Source: Atrichornis clamosus
Taxonomy: Eukaryota; Chordata; Aves; Passeriformes; Menuridae
Length of the DNA: 64,000 nucleotides
Assembly (NCBI GenBank): GCA_013400975.1
Contig: WBMZ01000355.1
Span: forward strand, 1-64,000
Direction of reading: 5' to 3'
Shown here: one piece after another, positions 1 to 12,900 of the stretch
How the letters are laid out: each line of letters opens with the position of its first letter
How positions within the stretch are numbered: position 1 is the stretch's first letter
Position numbers and translations under genes: made by a program
Notes under the pieces: generated by a model
Databases searched by the model: none
What the model was told of the DNA's origin: nothing
Seen by the model: only the letters and a program-made list of their open reading frames with translations

Positions 1-175
1 TTGCCTGTTTTGCCTGTAGTTTTCTCTCGATATTTTTTTTTTAATCACAAACCTCATGGATGCTTTGAATATTTTTTTTTTTCTTTTCCCTCTCCTCTGT
101 CCAGCTGCAGGAAGGTGGGGGGAAGTCTGCGAGCCTGGGGAGTTCCTGGCCTCTGGCCAGGCTCAAACCAAAACA
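1..175 (+). repeat. 3' tail of an avian ERV-type LTR, cut by the window edge
   Basis: Same order of landmarks as the 3' end of the LTR at 40.5-41.6 kb: TTTGCCTGT, then a CTCATGG...CTTT block, a T-rich stretch with CTTTTCCCTCTCC, TGTCCAGCTG followed by a G-rich purine block, and a CTGG...CCAGGCTCAAACC end. It probably terminates at CA near 175. The T-rich parts are expanded compared with the other copy. It lies on the plus strand, antisense to DLG2. It is clearly diverged, so it is either a different subfamily or an older insertion; the 5' part is outside the window. No coding capacity is expected. Confidence 0.55.
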
Positions 176-3100
176 ATAAGGAAACAGTAGAGTTGGAGAT
201 GCCGCTGTAAAAAGAGGGGTAAAAAAAGCAGCCTTTAATATTGCTATTTGAAAGATTATCCTGCATAGGAGAACTCTGGTGAATTATCAACTATTATGAA
301 TAAAACAGGATCTAAAATAAAACTTAATCTGGTTTTGGAACAATGTTTTTTGTCTAGTGGTGTCAAGTAAAAAAAAGGCTCGAATACAAGGGGAAAAATA
401 TACTACCATAACATTGAGCTTTGTAAATTTTATTACTCATTATTTCTAAATTTTCTTGACTTAAAAAAATGCACCAAGCTTTTCAATGAACTTCAGCAGG
501 ACAATCTATGAAACACACCTATAAACTTTTTGTTTGCTTTTATTAATCTTTACAGTGGTGGTATTTTCCACCTGAAGACAAGGAGAGGATTTTTTATTCC
601 CCTTGGTCAGTACTCAGTTCTTTCTCCTCTCCCTAAGCTGCTGGCCACTGTTGGAAACTGAATCCCCAGCAAATGGGCCTTTGGTCAGATCCAGCCTGGC
701 AGTATCAAGATTCTTTTCTGTTCTTTAATACACATGCATGAAATATAACTCTAATATCTTGCATTCTTTGGCAATTGGATACAGTGGCTTCCAGATGAAA
801 GCCAACTGCTGTAATGCAACTTTATCCAAGTAATTAAGCTACATTCATTTTTAACAGCTGGGGACAGGGACCTTTAACATGGCTGTTCACATTTCAAAGT
901 ATAGCAGTAACCTAGGCAAAGATGAATAAATACAATTATTTATTATTTCCATATATTTTCTATCTAATTCCCACAGCAGCTGGAAAGGTTAAATGTCTGA
1001 ATCAGGAACCTATGTGACTGTTGTACTAAAAGAGGAGAAAAGTGTTTGCATTTTGAGGTAGGACCAGGGAATGAAAAGGGGGAAAGAGCTTAAAAATATC
1101 CATGACTTCAGAGCCCTGAAAATGTGACTCTGGGATTTTTCACCAGATATTTTCAAAAAAGCAGATCTCATGCATCTGCAGGTCAGGCAAATGTGTAAGA
1201 CAAGGAGTATGCTTTCATAAAAGCTGGGTCTGCTTATGAAAGTTAGGTCTGTTCCAATGCACTGTGGAGCCTCCCAGATTCAGCAGCAAAAGAATAAAAA
1301 AGTGAATTTAGTATTACAGCTGCCAGGAGTTGCTTAGGTGCAGTTCTTCAAAAATTTTCTTAGTTAATGCCTGCACAGACAGACACTGCCTACCACAGTC
1401 TCTCCCTCTCATCCTCTTTCTGTATCTAAAGCTCAGCTCCTCACCTCAGAACAGGCACAGAGCACAGCCTCCGAGCGGCAGCTCACTCACAGAGCAATAA
1501 AGCACAAATTCTCTCACTGTAATAACTTTTTAACCTCTTCAGTGCCAGCTGCTGCAAACTGGAATCAGTGAATGTTTTCCCAGTAAGCAAGCTGTTAAGA
1601 GAGCTAGTTAATTGGCTTGCTTGAAAGATTTAAAGCACAAGAAACTTCCAATTGGTTTAACAGTTTTCCAAGGGCTGTTGTGAGGCAATAGCTGCAGAGG
1701 TACTGCAATGCAGCACAGCTCAGCTTGCAGACCACTGACACAGAATATTTTGCAAAAATCTTAAGGCTACACTTTACCTTTTCACATTGCTGTGGGGGGA
1801 AGCAACATGAGCATTTGAGACTAAAATGTGCATTATTTTAGGAGCTTCGTAAGGAGCCTAGTACTCTGTCTGTCCCCACTCCCGAGATGTGTCCTTCAGG
1901 ACAAATTGTCACTATTTCAATGAAAGTTCACTTTTCTTTAAAAATGTATTCCAGTTTAACTGACAAAATGAATTTTTCCTTAACTCCTTCCATAGTGGGC
2001 TGTAATTTACAATTGTTGCCATTAAAATCAAAATATGTCCTGAATAAAAACCTGGAAGTGTAAAATGTGTTTCCCTGTGTGGTATATATATTTCTAGTGT
2101 GGTAAATATAGAAATATTTGACTTCTACTTAACTGTTTAATAGGGACACACTGTTCCACCCTAAGATTATTTTCCAGGCTCAGGCTTTTATTTTGCATTT
2201 ACTTCAGATTTGCACTATATTTTAAAAGAGATCTAAGAGTTGTTGAGCTGGGAGGAAAGCGAAAATACTTCCAAGATTATTAAAAATTGGAGTACATAGC
2301 TAAGTATAAGTGATTGGTTCTTCTTCTAATTTTGTTCTAAGTAGCTTTTGGTCCTTAAATTCCCTTTAATTCATATCAATCATGTGCAGAAGATGTGAGC
2401 TTCACAAGAATATGAAAGGTTATTTTTCTGTAGCCTGCAGGGACTAGTTAGTGTAGACTGAATACATCAATAAACCTCCATATGAACTACATCCACAATG
2501 ATTATTAAGAGATCATGATGCTTAGCATTAATTGACCTTCATTTACACAATATATGTGTACATAACATACAGTACACAGGTTATTTTCAGTTTTTAAAAT
2601 AAAAGACAGGAGCCACTAAAAAAGCCCAGAGTTATGGCTGCTGTTCCTAAATATATACTCCTACTGCTGAACTCTGATTTTTAAAAATTTCTGTGATTTG
2701 ATTTCCTCTTTCTCTTAATAATTTTTCTGTAATTTTGCTCACAGAATTTACATTTCTGTTTGGATTTTTATTCTTTTCCTCTCCTATTTCTCAGACAGAT
2801 GAGGGAAATAAAGGTGGTGATTTTAAATGAGGAAAACATTTACTGAAGAGCAGAAGAACTGGGGAATTGCTTCTCCATTCTTTATACAATTGCTTTTATT
2901 TCCATTCAATTCCTTGGCATGAAATCACTGCTTGTATCTTCTATTCTCCCTTTGCTCATAGTATCTGTGCTCTTTTACAGAATTTTCACCAAGACCACTT
3001 TCATCTGAGGGACAGGCAGTGTGGTTCAGCTGAGCACCATCACCAACCACACGTCTGACAGCATTCAAAAAAATGTTTTGATGATATTCTGTTTTAACTG

Positions 3101-6041
3101 AGCTCATCTCTGCCTTTGTGTATTCCAGACAGGATGAGGAAAAAAAAGTGCGCAGTAATGTTGATGGGAAAAGCCATTCAAATTGATGGCAAGCACTATG
3201 GGTTTTTTTACAGGAGTTACCATTCTTTTGAAATTTGCTGCCAAGTCTCTTCACATAAATGTGAGGGGAGTTCATATGAGGCTTAGATGAACTTCTGTTT
3301 GAAACAAGAAAAGGGACATTTAAGCTTTGAAAGCTATTTCCATAATATTCACCAAATTTTCTTTCCACAGCAAAGCGTATTAGTTGCATTTTGAGAAATT
3401 ACCACAATAAATGCTGTAAGCTTTTCTTTACTGCATAAAAACTAAATTATTGGAGCATAAGCTTTTTCTACTCACAATTTTAATTGCTAATTATCAGCTG
3501 GTATATAGTATTGACTGGTACTTATATCATTGTCGCTCAATACCTGAAATATCCAAAGCTAAAGGTTTCACTGAATGTTTTTGTTTGCAACAACATCTAA
3601 TCGTTTAATAATCTGGAAAAGATGAAAAAAATGTATTGGTTAACATTTGCAGTGGCTATTCTTGGATCTCCCCCAAAAAAACCTAAAGTTGTAGTAACAA
3701 CCCAGAACTTGCTGTGTGAAAATGAAAGAATCAAGCTACAAGCCTACTTCACTTATGTACTTTACTAGATTTGGAAGCCTTTAAAAGTGAGAAGCCCCTG
3801 AGGGAAGCACAGTTGTACAGTTTCAAGACTCTATTTTATGACTGTGTTCCAATACATGCAACAAGATAAGGTAAATAAAAAATCAGGTATGAATTTCAAA
3901 GAAAGGTCAAAGAGAGTTCTGCGGTAACTTCAGAATAAAATACGTATTTATGATCATATAGAGTGTGTTTCTTTTTGTGTCACCTGTAAATCCTTAAATA
4001 ATTCTCTGTGAAGGATACTTAGCTGTTTTAAATTTGTTTCATCTTTCTTTGCTGCTAAGGATTTTTCAAGAAGGAAATATTTTATTTCACATCTGATTTA
4101 TGCAGTTTGCATTAACCACCATCTCAGATTAAAACTAAATACTTCAGCAGTAAAATAACACAATCCGGATGACTACTGAGTACCCTCACTAACTTTAAAG
4201 ATTCAATCATTTACTATAAAAAGGCCAACTTTTGGGCCCTGTTCTTCACAAGCTTGCCTCAGTGTGGTATGTTTTGAGCTATTTGGCTGAAACAGAAAAC
4301 TGGCTTTACTTCACTGACAAGAAGTCATGCAGTTGGGACTAGTCTGCCCTCAAAAGGGTTTTTGGTGAATGGAGCAATGTCATAGGAAAAATGGAATAAA
4401 TATGCAATATAATACTTGATGGATTTCATCAGCATCATTTGAATTACATGTTCACCAAAACTGAATTTGACACAGTACAAAGCTGCTAAAATGCAGGGTA
4501 AAAGTATGTCAACTAAAAGTTCAATGATAATAGGAAAAAGCTGTCAAGCGAAGTGTTTTCTTATGTATCAACAATGGCATAGAACAACTGTGACAGTGAC
4601 TGCTGCAAGTACCCAGACACCATGGTGATAATTGCAGTATAAAATCACCAGACAGCAAACAAGACTGCTGGAACTAATAGGAACACAGATTCATTCAGAA
4701 CTCAGTGCGGATCTCTATCTGTAATGGAATTGCTTTTCAATACTTCTTCTTTGAAATAACTCTGATTATCACTCATGCATTTTTATATTAATATGTTCCA
4801 TTTATTTAACTAAAGATAGACAATTTAAATTTCATTTGCTCTCATCTGCCCATTTCTTAGTATGTCCTAATTTATCCTGTTTGGTGACTCAAGTGCAGAT
4901 AAACTAATAAATGGATGCTCGATTCCAGATCTGAAGCACAATTGTACATTTGACTAAAATAGCAGCTGTTCTTCTCTTTGTGTGCTATCATCAGGATACA
5001 AAGAAATGAAAGTATCATATTGGATAAATTCTGGCAGTACTAATCCATCTTCCCTAAAAAGTCCTGACTGGCTGAGCATGTTATTAGTGCTACTGTCTCA
5101 CATGGGTGAGACCAACATGTCTCCCAGGCTGGGCACAATCAGGCAGAATCAACTTGAGCTAGAACTGCTTACTGAAAACCGGTAACATGGTGCCAGCAAG
5201 TCTTCACAGACACTTGCTGAACGAGCCTGGCAAAGACTTTCAAAGTAACAGCTACTGCAGAGGAAAACCATCTTTAGAAGGCAATATTCCTCGGACAAAT
5301 TCCTTGAGAACCTCAAATAGTCATCTGGGTTGCTGCTCACGGACAACAAGAAGGAGTTCTGCCCTATAGTTCGGGACTCCAAATCAATCAGTGCCTACTT
5401 CTTCCCACTGAGACTAGTTTAACCTCTGGAAATCTGAATATTAGACAGCAAAATTTGGATAAGATATATCCCACATTAAATGTCTTATATTTTGCTGAAT
5501 TTCCTGTTGGTGCTTTTATTTAGAAAGCAGTCATTTTCTCCAAGTAGCTGTTATCCAGGCATAATTGCCCTGAAGGTACAAGGACACTGTAATCCAGAAG
5601 TAATAATGGGAAGCTCTATGCAGGAAGCATTTATCTTTGTTTAATTCTACTCTGACTGTTTGAAGCAATGTCAGATCTTCCTGGCATTTCTGTTCTTTCT
5701 TAGCCTACCTTTTGCACTACCTATTTCCAGGAAGAGAACAGAAAAGAACATAAAATGAGCACTAATGAGAATGAAATTATTATCTAAGTGTTGATTACTG
5801 TCTTATTATATGCACACTTAAAGAGAGCTCTTACAGTTGCATAAAATACTTCTAAAAGATAAGTTTGTGACAAAAATACACCCATTTCCTTCGGATCGAA
5901 TTGTGACTTTAATTTGCATTCCAGATGACTGCTGATGATAGCTGGGAACCCCACTATCTACAACAGCCTCATCCTGTTAAATGAGTGGTTCCAAAGCACT
6001 TCTCTTTTACCATATGTCTTTAAGGTTATTGCTTGACTTAC
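1..6041 (-). other. DLG2: DLG2 intron downstream of exon D (partial)
   Basis: Begins with the consensus donor gtaagt (6041-6036) and runs off the left window edge. It contains an LTR tail at 1-175 and otherwise AT-rich sequence. A 154-codon minus-strand open frame at 2925-3389 matches nothing I recognise and has no splice or homology support. The exon expected next in DLG2 was looked for on the minus strand and not found. Confidence 0.8.
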
Positions 6042-6144
6042 CCTCTGGCTGGTATTGTGCTATGATTGTTACCGTCTGCCCGGCTCCTTTGAGCGCAGCC
6101 GCGGCCTGCTCATGGGTAGCACCTCGGAGATCGATACCGTTCAC
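6042..6144 (-). CDS. DLG2: DLG2 coding exon: second part of PDZ3 (exon D)
   Basis: Minus-strand 103-nt exon with acceptor ccctccgcag and a consensus donor gtaagt. It starts in phase 0, so it joins exon C as ...QILS-VNGID.... It encodes 34 codons plus one base (G) of a split codon, expected to be Asp. Peptide landmarks are [20 protein letters not shown] and then [11 protein letters not shown]. The histidine at exon residue 11 starts helix alpha-B and is the class I specificity residue, equivalent to His372 in PSD-95 PDZ3. TVTIIAQY is the last beta strand. [11 protein letters not shown] and LKGAG separate DLG2 from DLG1 and DLG4. With exon C this makes a complete, undamaged PDZ3. The next exon, which should carry the helix following PDZ3 (DYARFEAK-like), was not found in the remaining 6 kb. 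Confidence 0.97.
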
Positions 6145-6309
6145 CTGCGGAGGGAAGGAGGGCAACAACACAGCTGAGTAGTTTAACATCACACGGATAG
6201 AAGTAGCAGTCTTTTTCGTAATTATCTGATGCATGTAAAGGTCAGATTGCCCCGGTGCAAAAAAAAAAAAGGACAAAATCAAAAAGGCTGAGAGGGTATT
6301 ACTGAGGAC

Positions 6310-6348
6310 TGGTCGTGAGGATACGACCATAGTATCGTGAGGATACTA
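6310..6348. repeat. Two adjacent 7-bp hairpins sharing a 12-bp direct repeat
   Basis: TGGTCGT (6310-6316) pairs with ACGACCA (6323-6329), and TAGTATC (6330-6336) pairs with GATACTA (6342-6348). The 12-mer TCGTGAGGATAC occurs at 6313-6324 and again at 6335-6346, 22 bp apart. In the DLG2 transcript this lies about 165-205 nt upstream of the exon D acceptor. No function is known to me. Confidence 0.75.
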
Positions 6349-7033
6349 ATACCATGCATCCCATAGTTTGACTATGCTTATCTGTGCATATTCTCTGACC
6401 ACTATTTTTGGGTGTTCCTTGCTCTGCTGAGTTTACATTTTTGCTTATCTATTCATTAGTCAATATCACTTAATACGTAAGTTCAAAAGATAAATTTTCT
6501 CTGGTGCTTGAAGACCACTGTAGAATACTGCGAGCAAGGAAACTGCTCCTTCAGTCAGACTCTGCATGCCCAGTCAGTAGCATCAGGAAACCTGGAGATA
6601 TATCGAGCATGTCTAACAAAAGCTGCTGGTTGCACAACTTTCAGAGCAGAAACCCCATCTACCCCTCCTACTATTGCCTAGAAATATCCTGTATCTTGCA
6701 CATGACAGCAATGGAGTTGCTATCAGATACAGCTTCCTCAACTCTACCTGTTCAACATTTACAGATCTTTCCATAGGGTTCCTCTTAGTAATTCTGACTG
6801 CATAAGCAATGGATATGGAACAGAGTAGAAAAAAGTAGGTAATCCACCCCTAAAACTCCAGAGTATTTTCAGAACTCTTTTGATTTGTATTTGTGACACA
6901 TCTTTTATCAGCAGTATCCCAAGGATGAGATAGAATTCACATACAGATTTATTAACTGCTCCAGTAACTTGAATCTTCCTTTCCAGTGGAAGCATTACTG
7001 TCTGGCTATACCGAAGTGTATGAGATTTCTTTT

Positions 7034-7058
7034 ATGTATGTATGTATGTATTTATTTA
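7034..7058. repeat. ATGT/ATTT microsatellite
   Basis: About four ATGT units followed by TTTA units. Short, probably polymorphic, intronic. Confidence 0.85.
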
Positions 7059-7519
7059 TCTGTCTTTCCTCTCACTTCTACAGGTTTCCACTTCATGATG
7101 TTTCAGTGAAGAACAGGAAACTTTTGACAACCTCAGCAGGACAGAAATCCATTTCTGATTGTTGGAGAAAAATAAAGGATGGGGGAGGAAAGAGAACCAT
7201 GCCATAGATTTGACAAGCAAACAGGCTGAAACACTAGATCCAAATTCTCAACTATAGCAAATATTTGTGTTTATGTTTATCAAGTACTATCACAAGATGT
7301 CTAAGCATATATTGAAAAGATGGGGTTTATTTTATTTAAATTTGAACAACTATTTAAGGATTACAAAATTAAATTTGATTCCATTGAACTTCTAAAGTAA
7401 CACCTGTTAAGAATACATTTATTTTGGTCAATAACATTTAGAAACTGGCCCAACTTACCTTGTTATCTTTCATCAAACTTTAGAGAGTGTGATGTTTTGA
7501 GAACATAATTATTATTTAC

Positions 7520-7730
7520 CACAGAATCACAGAGTCATAGAATAGTTTGTGTCGGAAGGGACCTTCAAAGCCTCTCTGCAATGATCAGGGACATCTTCAA
7601 CTAGACCATGTTGCTAAGAGCCCCATCCAACCTGACCATGAATGTTTCCAGGAATGGGGCGTTCACTACCTCTCTGGGACACCTGTGCCAGTGTCTCACC
7701 ACTGTGATAAAAAAAAAATTCTTGCTTATT
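7520..7730 (-). mobile_element. CR1 LINE 3'-end fragment
   Basis: Read on the minus strand it ends in the CR1 terminal octamers (ATTCTATGACTCTGTGATTCTGTG-like). Before them come the diagnostic CCTTCCGACAC, the block around CAGGTTGGATGGGGCTCTT and the GTGAGACACTGGCACAGG block. It is 5'-truncated, as is usual for CR1, and about 210 bp long. Its orientation is the same as DLG2. An A-run at about 7710-7718 interrupts the usual sequence. Only the 3' end is present, so there is no coding potential. Confidence 0.9.
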
Positions 7731-9965
7731 TGCATGACAAAATCTAGTCCTTAGTAGTATTAAAAAAAACTTTAGACTCTTACTCTTAGAAAAACTAATT
7801 TGTGATAGCAATAATATAAAGCCCAGGAGATGCCAGAGTTTCTGATCCCAAAGACTGCATGATGTTGTAGAACTGTTGACAGTATACAGAAATTCTGAGC
7901 ATAGGACAAATACAACATAATAACCTTCATAATTTAACACAAGAGTCCTAAGTTGTTCCATCTCCATGGGTTGTTATAATGGCTAGTGGAAGCTTACCAA
8001 AAATGAGCCAAAGGTTCAAAAGTTTTCATTAAAGTTGTGCACAAAAACCTCTGGGAAAAATGCACTGAAATTCAGACTAGAATATAGGACCCTAGAGAGC
8101 AATAATTAAGTGCATTCTACAGGAACAAATGACAGAATCAGAACTTTCAGTGTCATAAAAATACACTATATTTTAATGCTCAACAGTGAAAATACCTAAA
8201 GAGGAAGATGATTTCAACTAGGACTTTGCCACCTCTGTGTAGAGTATCAGCTTCCTAAAAGTAACACAGCTTAGGCTACTGCTGCAGAAAAAGAGGTGCT
8301 GTGCCTTACTTTTTCTCCGTGATAGTGTTACGACATTTCATGCTGCACTGCATTGGGTACAGATGTACCAGCACTACAATGACTCACTAACTCAGCACTA
8401 TAGTCCCAGTTTTGTGAAGTCCAAGCAGAATTCTTAAATTTAGGAAGCACAATGCCTGTATCATGCCATAAAGTAAACATCAGCCTTGATTCTGTGTCTC
8501 TGAAGAAGACAACTTCAAAGACAAGTAACCTTTCCTTTAATAGAGAACCTAGTTTTTATCTATATGCTTTTCCCTTTCCTAACTGGAGTCCTTGAAAGAG
8601 TCCCACAAAAAACCAAATAGGATCATCTGAAGAAAAGCTTAAAGGAACATTCATGAATTCCTGAGCTGTGAGCTGGGGAGATGGATATGGATGATGTCAC
8701 CTGGTCAGCATTAGAAGGTTCAAAAAAAAAAAATTGTTTAGGCTTAAGCTTGGAGACTGTGGACTTCAGGAGGACACAAGCCTTTCTTAAACAATATAGG
8801 AAAACATTGTCGTGGTCTGTAAAAGTTGTGCTAATGGTATGGAAGCTTTTAAAGTCTTTAATAAATCACAATAATCTCTCTACAGATAAAAGGAGAAGAT
8901 GTATGAAAGAATAAGGAAATCACATTCTGATTCTCCTTCTCCTCTGAGAAACAACAGTTCTATGTCTATGTGAGCTAGTAAGTACAATGCTAGTAACGCA
9001 TCAAGACTATAAAGACAGGAATTTCACCAAAGTTGTTACACAAACATTTTTCACTTTTCAAGAGAAGGACAAGAAGCCACTAAAATGGCAGTTGACTACT
9101 TTGTGCCCTTTGCAGCCTTGTTCGAGAAGAAATGATTGCCTAAGGTACAAACACAACACATTGTAGTGAATTAATTTCCCTGATATTAATTTCACTTTTC
9201 TGTTAGGATGTAGGTGGGGATAGACACTTGAAGACTTAAGAGGTCTGAGTGGCTGAAATCAAAAGAGCAAGGAAAAGAAATGGCAGAGAGAAAATAACAC
9301 ATAAATTCTATCTTGTGCAATTTTTATCTAGATGACAATCAAAATAGAAAGACCAGATTAAGTAATGTCAAACAGGTAAATGACCTGACTACGTTAGGTT
9401 GGCAAAACAGTGATCTCCCTCTTGAAGATGCATAGCTGCAGAAAAAAAAATCAAATAACCACTGCCAGAGGTCTGCTTGCATGTTATTTTGCTCACCAAC
9501 AGTGACAGAATCTCAGTGTAGAATAATAGGTGTTAAATTTAGAAATGATTTATAACCTAGTCTGACTTTGTACAGAACAAGAAGAGTAGATGCTAATGTG
9601 ATTTCTGGGTATCATTTCCCCCTATTCAAAAGCAAACGTAATCAATTCCTAAATCTTCTAGTTGAAAACCAGCATATTCACATAGCAACATTAAATCTTG
9701 ATGAAAGGAACCATTAATTCATATGTTTTAATCAAATTTTTACCATCAGACCAAAATGAACAAGAATTCTGAAAGAATAAAACAAATAATACTTTGCCTT
9801 GTCTCTTCCTTCAAAACAATGTCTTACTATAACATCTTATAACAATTGTGTGCAGTGACATTTTTCCCTGAAATTATTTCACTGCAAATTGTTAAATCTG
9901 ATTAAAATTACTGCTTTCAATTAATTTAAAGTAATTTATGTTAAGACAAATCATTAAAAGAAAGT

Positions 9966-9998
9966 AAAAAAAAAAAGAAAAAAGAAAAAAAGAAAAAG
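9966..9998. repeat. A-rich/purine tract
   Basis: 33 consecutive purines, mostly A with single G interruptions at irregular spacing. It looks like a low-complexity tract or a decayed poly-A. Confidence 0.9.
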
Positions 9999-12900
9999 CT
10001 GCAAGTGCGTGCTGGGAAGTTTAATACATATCAAGGGTGTTTTGGTAGGATTTTTTTTTTCTATTATAAATGGGCTAGCTTTCTTTAAAATGTACTATAC
10101 AATAAGCAAAGTAGTTGCTCTGAGCTTGACTGCACAGCCCTGATGTCCTGGCCCAGAATGAACTTGAGTGCACAATTTCTAATGCCCAACTTCAAAATGA
10201 ATTTGACATAATGGAAATAAGAAGAGCCTGCAGCTTATACAGATGTCTGTCTCTTCTGTGTGCTGTGGCAAAAAGCAGTTCAAAAGCCTACAAACAAAGA
10301 GAAGTGCTGCAATAAAATATTAGAGTTGAAAACTACAGTCAAAACAAAACTGATATGGTGAAAAAGATGCAACAGTAATTACTGTGCCTTTGCATTTGTT
10401 GACTCTAAATAAAGCATTATTTACTTCATTTAATACTGAGTCATAATTGAAATGAAATATAAGATTCACTTTTTGCCTAGATTGAACTTTTCCAAAATTG
10501 GAAGAGTTATATTCCCTCTAAAATATTTGAGTAGCCCATATTAGCACCAATTGATTGTCTTCTGAACAGACTTGTTACAGTTTGGTTGTCTTCTAGAAAG
10601 AGAGCATGATTTGTATGTAGGTCATTCCAACAGAGGGTAGCAGAATAATCTGGTTTATTAGCCATTTCTTTCTTCAGGCCACCTTATTTTGTGTTTGTAC
10701 AGTGGTTTAAATGAACACTTGGAACAACTTACTTAATTGGAAGAGAAAGGAAAAACACATCCTTTCCCTAAGGAGGAAATCTAAAGGATTTCTTTACATT
10801 TCTTCTTTAAGTTGTCACTGATGTAGTACAGTATTTTTATACAGTAAATTATAAGTTGAAGGAAAGGCACTTTTCAACGACAGAACAAAAAATAGAGCAG
10901 AGTTTTCAGGTTGTGTCTAAATTCTTTAATTTGTTGAATTCATAAAATAAGAGATTTTAGCACCTGAAAAAGCAAACAGAAGTCTAAATAAAGACAACTG
11001 TTTACAGCCAGAATTCCCATTGTCTGCATTAAGAGAAGATACAAAGAACCCTATTTACCTTCCTTAACTTTGCACATCAACTTAAGTATTCTCAAGCACA
11101 TTAACAAGAGATGAGAGAAAAGCTGGGCCATGTTCTCCATCAGTCCTGCTTAGTCATTGGGAATGTAATATAGAGCATGGTGATGGAAACACAGTCTTCC
11201 AGCAAGACAGGGAACATTGGAAAAAAACCCATTAGGGATGATCTGCCATGACGTGTCTGAGGAAGACCTTCCTCACAAGCAGGTGGCATAATCATTCCAC
11301 ATAATGGCCCTTGACAACTGATACAGTCCACCCAAGAGCACAGTAATTCTAAGAAATCAGGGCATGTTGCCAAAGTACAGCCTTTGAGCAGCAATCTTTT
11401 TCAGCTTAGACAGGCTGGCTTTTTGCAAAGCGAAGGCCACACATCCAGCCTGAGGCCAAGGCTCTGCCGGGTGCTGCTGGAAGAGCTGCGGAAGTGGAGT
11501 GGGCTCAGCACCATGGACACTCTGGGACATGGCCGTGGCGATGGCACCCAGCAGGGGGAAAATCCTGATATGGGACAGTCTTTGCCTTGCAGTCGAAGGT
11601 TTAGAAATAGAAAGAAAGAAAAAAAGGACAGGGGCACTAGAGTCTTCACTCTTCAGCTTAGCTTCTGCTAAATTTTCAGGCTTGTTTTATTTTTTTTCTC
11701 TCACTCTTCTCACTTCTGATCTGTTCTGAGCCTACACTTCTGTTTAGTTAGAACTGCTTAGTTCAGCATAGAGAAGCAGAGTAGTTTTCTCATCCTGAAC
11801 TCCACTAAAAGCATAGGATTGTGTCTTATCTGCTGTTCTCCATGCCCAGCATCCTCCTTCTCTCTTTTTATGGGCCAGCAATTTCAGTGACCTTTTCAAT
11901 TTTCTTTGTCTGGCTACCTTAGAGTTATGATTTTTGCCTCTAGTAAGCTGGTCTTTATGCTCTGATGAGCTGGACATTCTAAAGGCAAACTCTTCTCTCT
12001 CTGGAAGACAAGAACCACTGTGGGGGTATAAGCTATATCATGTCTTTTTCTGCCAGGAACTTTAAGGAGGCAGCTAAGCCAAAAGAAAGAGGTATTAAAG
12101 CATATTTGAAGCAGAAAAAAATTAATATTATGTTATTGAAGAGGTGTCTTGCACATACTGCCTTAAGAACCAACAAGCTTTATGACTCACTAGACCACAT
12201 GAATCATTCCAAGTGATACCTCTTAAGTCTAGAACCATAGGCAAATGCTTATGTTTTAATCCAAACTGCACAGAAATTCTGATACAAGATCTGCTTCCCA
12301 TGTGATTGTAGCTTTTCTAAATGATGTCAGATTTGCAAACTTTGAGACTGAAATAATTTCACTGAAGTGACACCTGAAGAGCTATTTCCCTTTAATTCCA
12401 TCAGAATTCCTTAAAACTAGTTTAATAAATAAAACTAGCTTAGGAAATAAATGACAGCTTTTGAAAAGGACACATAGGCTTACTGGACCCTGAATGGACA
12501 TGAAACTTATTTCATTTAGGTCACTAAATAGCTTGTTCAATTACCAACCTGAACTGGATGTAATCCAGCAACGATGAAGTGATTAATGGCATTTTGTCAT
12601 ATTACAAAATAGTAAAGTCTAGACACATACTTTTTGCATTTTAAGCCAACTGGTATTACCAGTGAAAAATGCCTACAGGAGTCCTACACTAGCTAATAAC
12701 ACAGGCCAGTGTTTATAAACCAATTTAAAAATAAATATAAATATTATTTTTCATCAATTTTATACATGAAACTCGAATTAATCAAACACAATACTTAGTA
12801 AGAATATTCATTATTGTTACAATGGAGAGCTCATAATTAGCTCTTAAATTCAAATCTAGTTGCTACTTTTTTACCTTCTCCTGTATGGTCGCTCAAGCAC

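Noticed and set aside
1..6041. Search for the next DLG2 exon (helix following PDZ3 and start of SH3 region)
   Set aside because: No minus-strand sequence resembling DYARFEAK or the following residues was found by eye, so it is presumed to lie beyond the window.
7547..7967. Open frames over and beside the CR1 fragment at 7.5 kb
   Set aside because: They are translations of CR1 3' untranslated sequence and intron, not coding.
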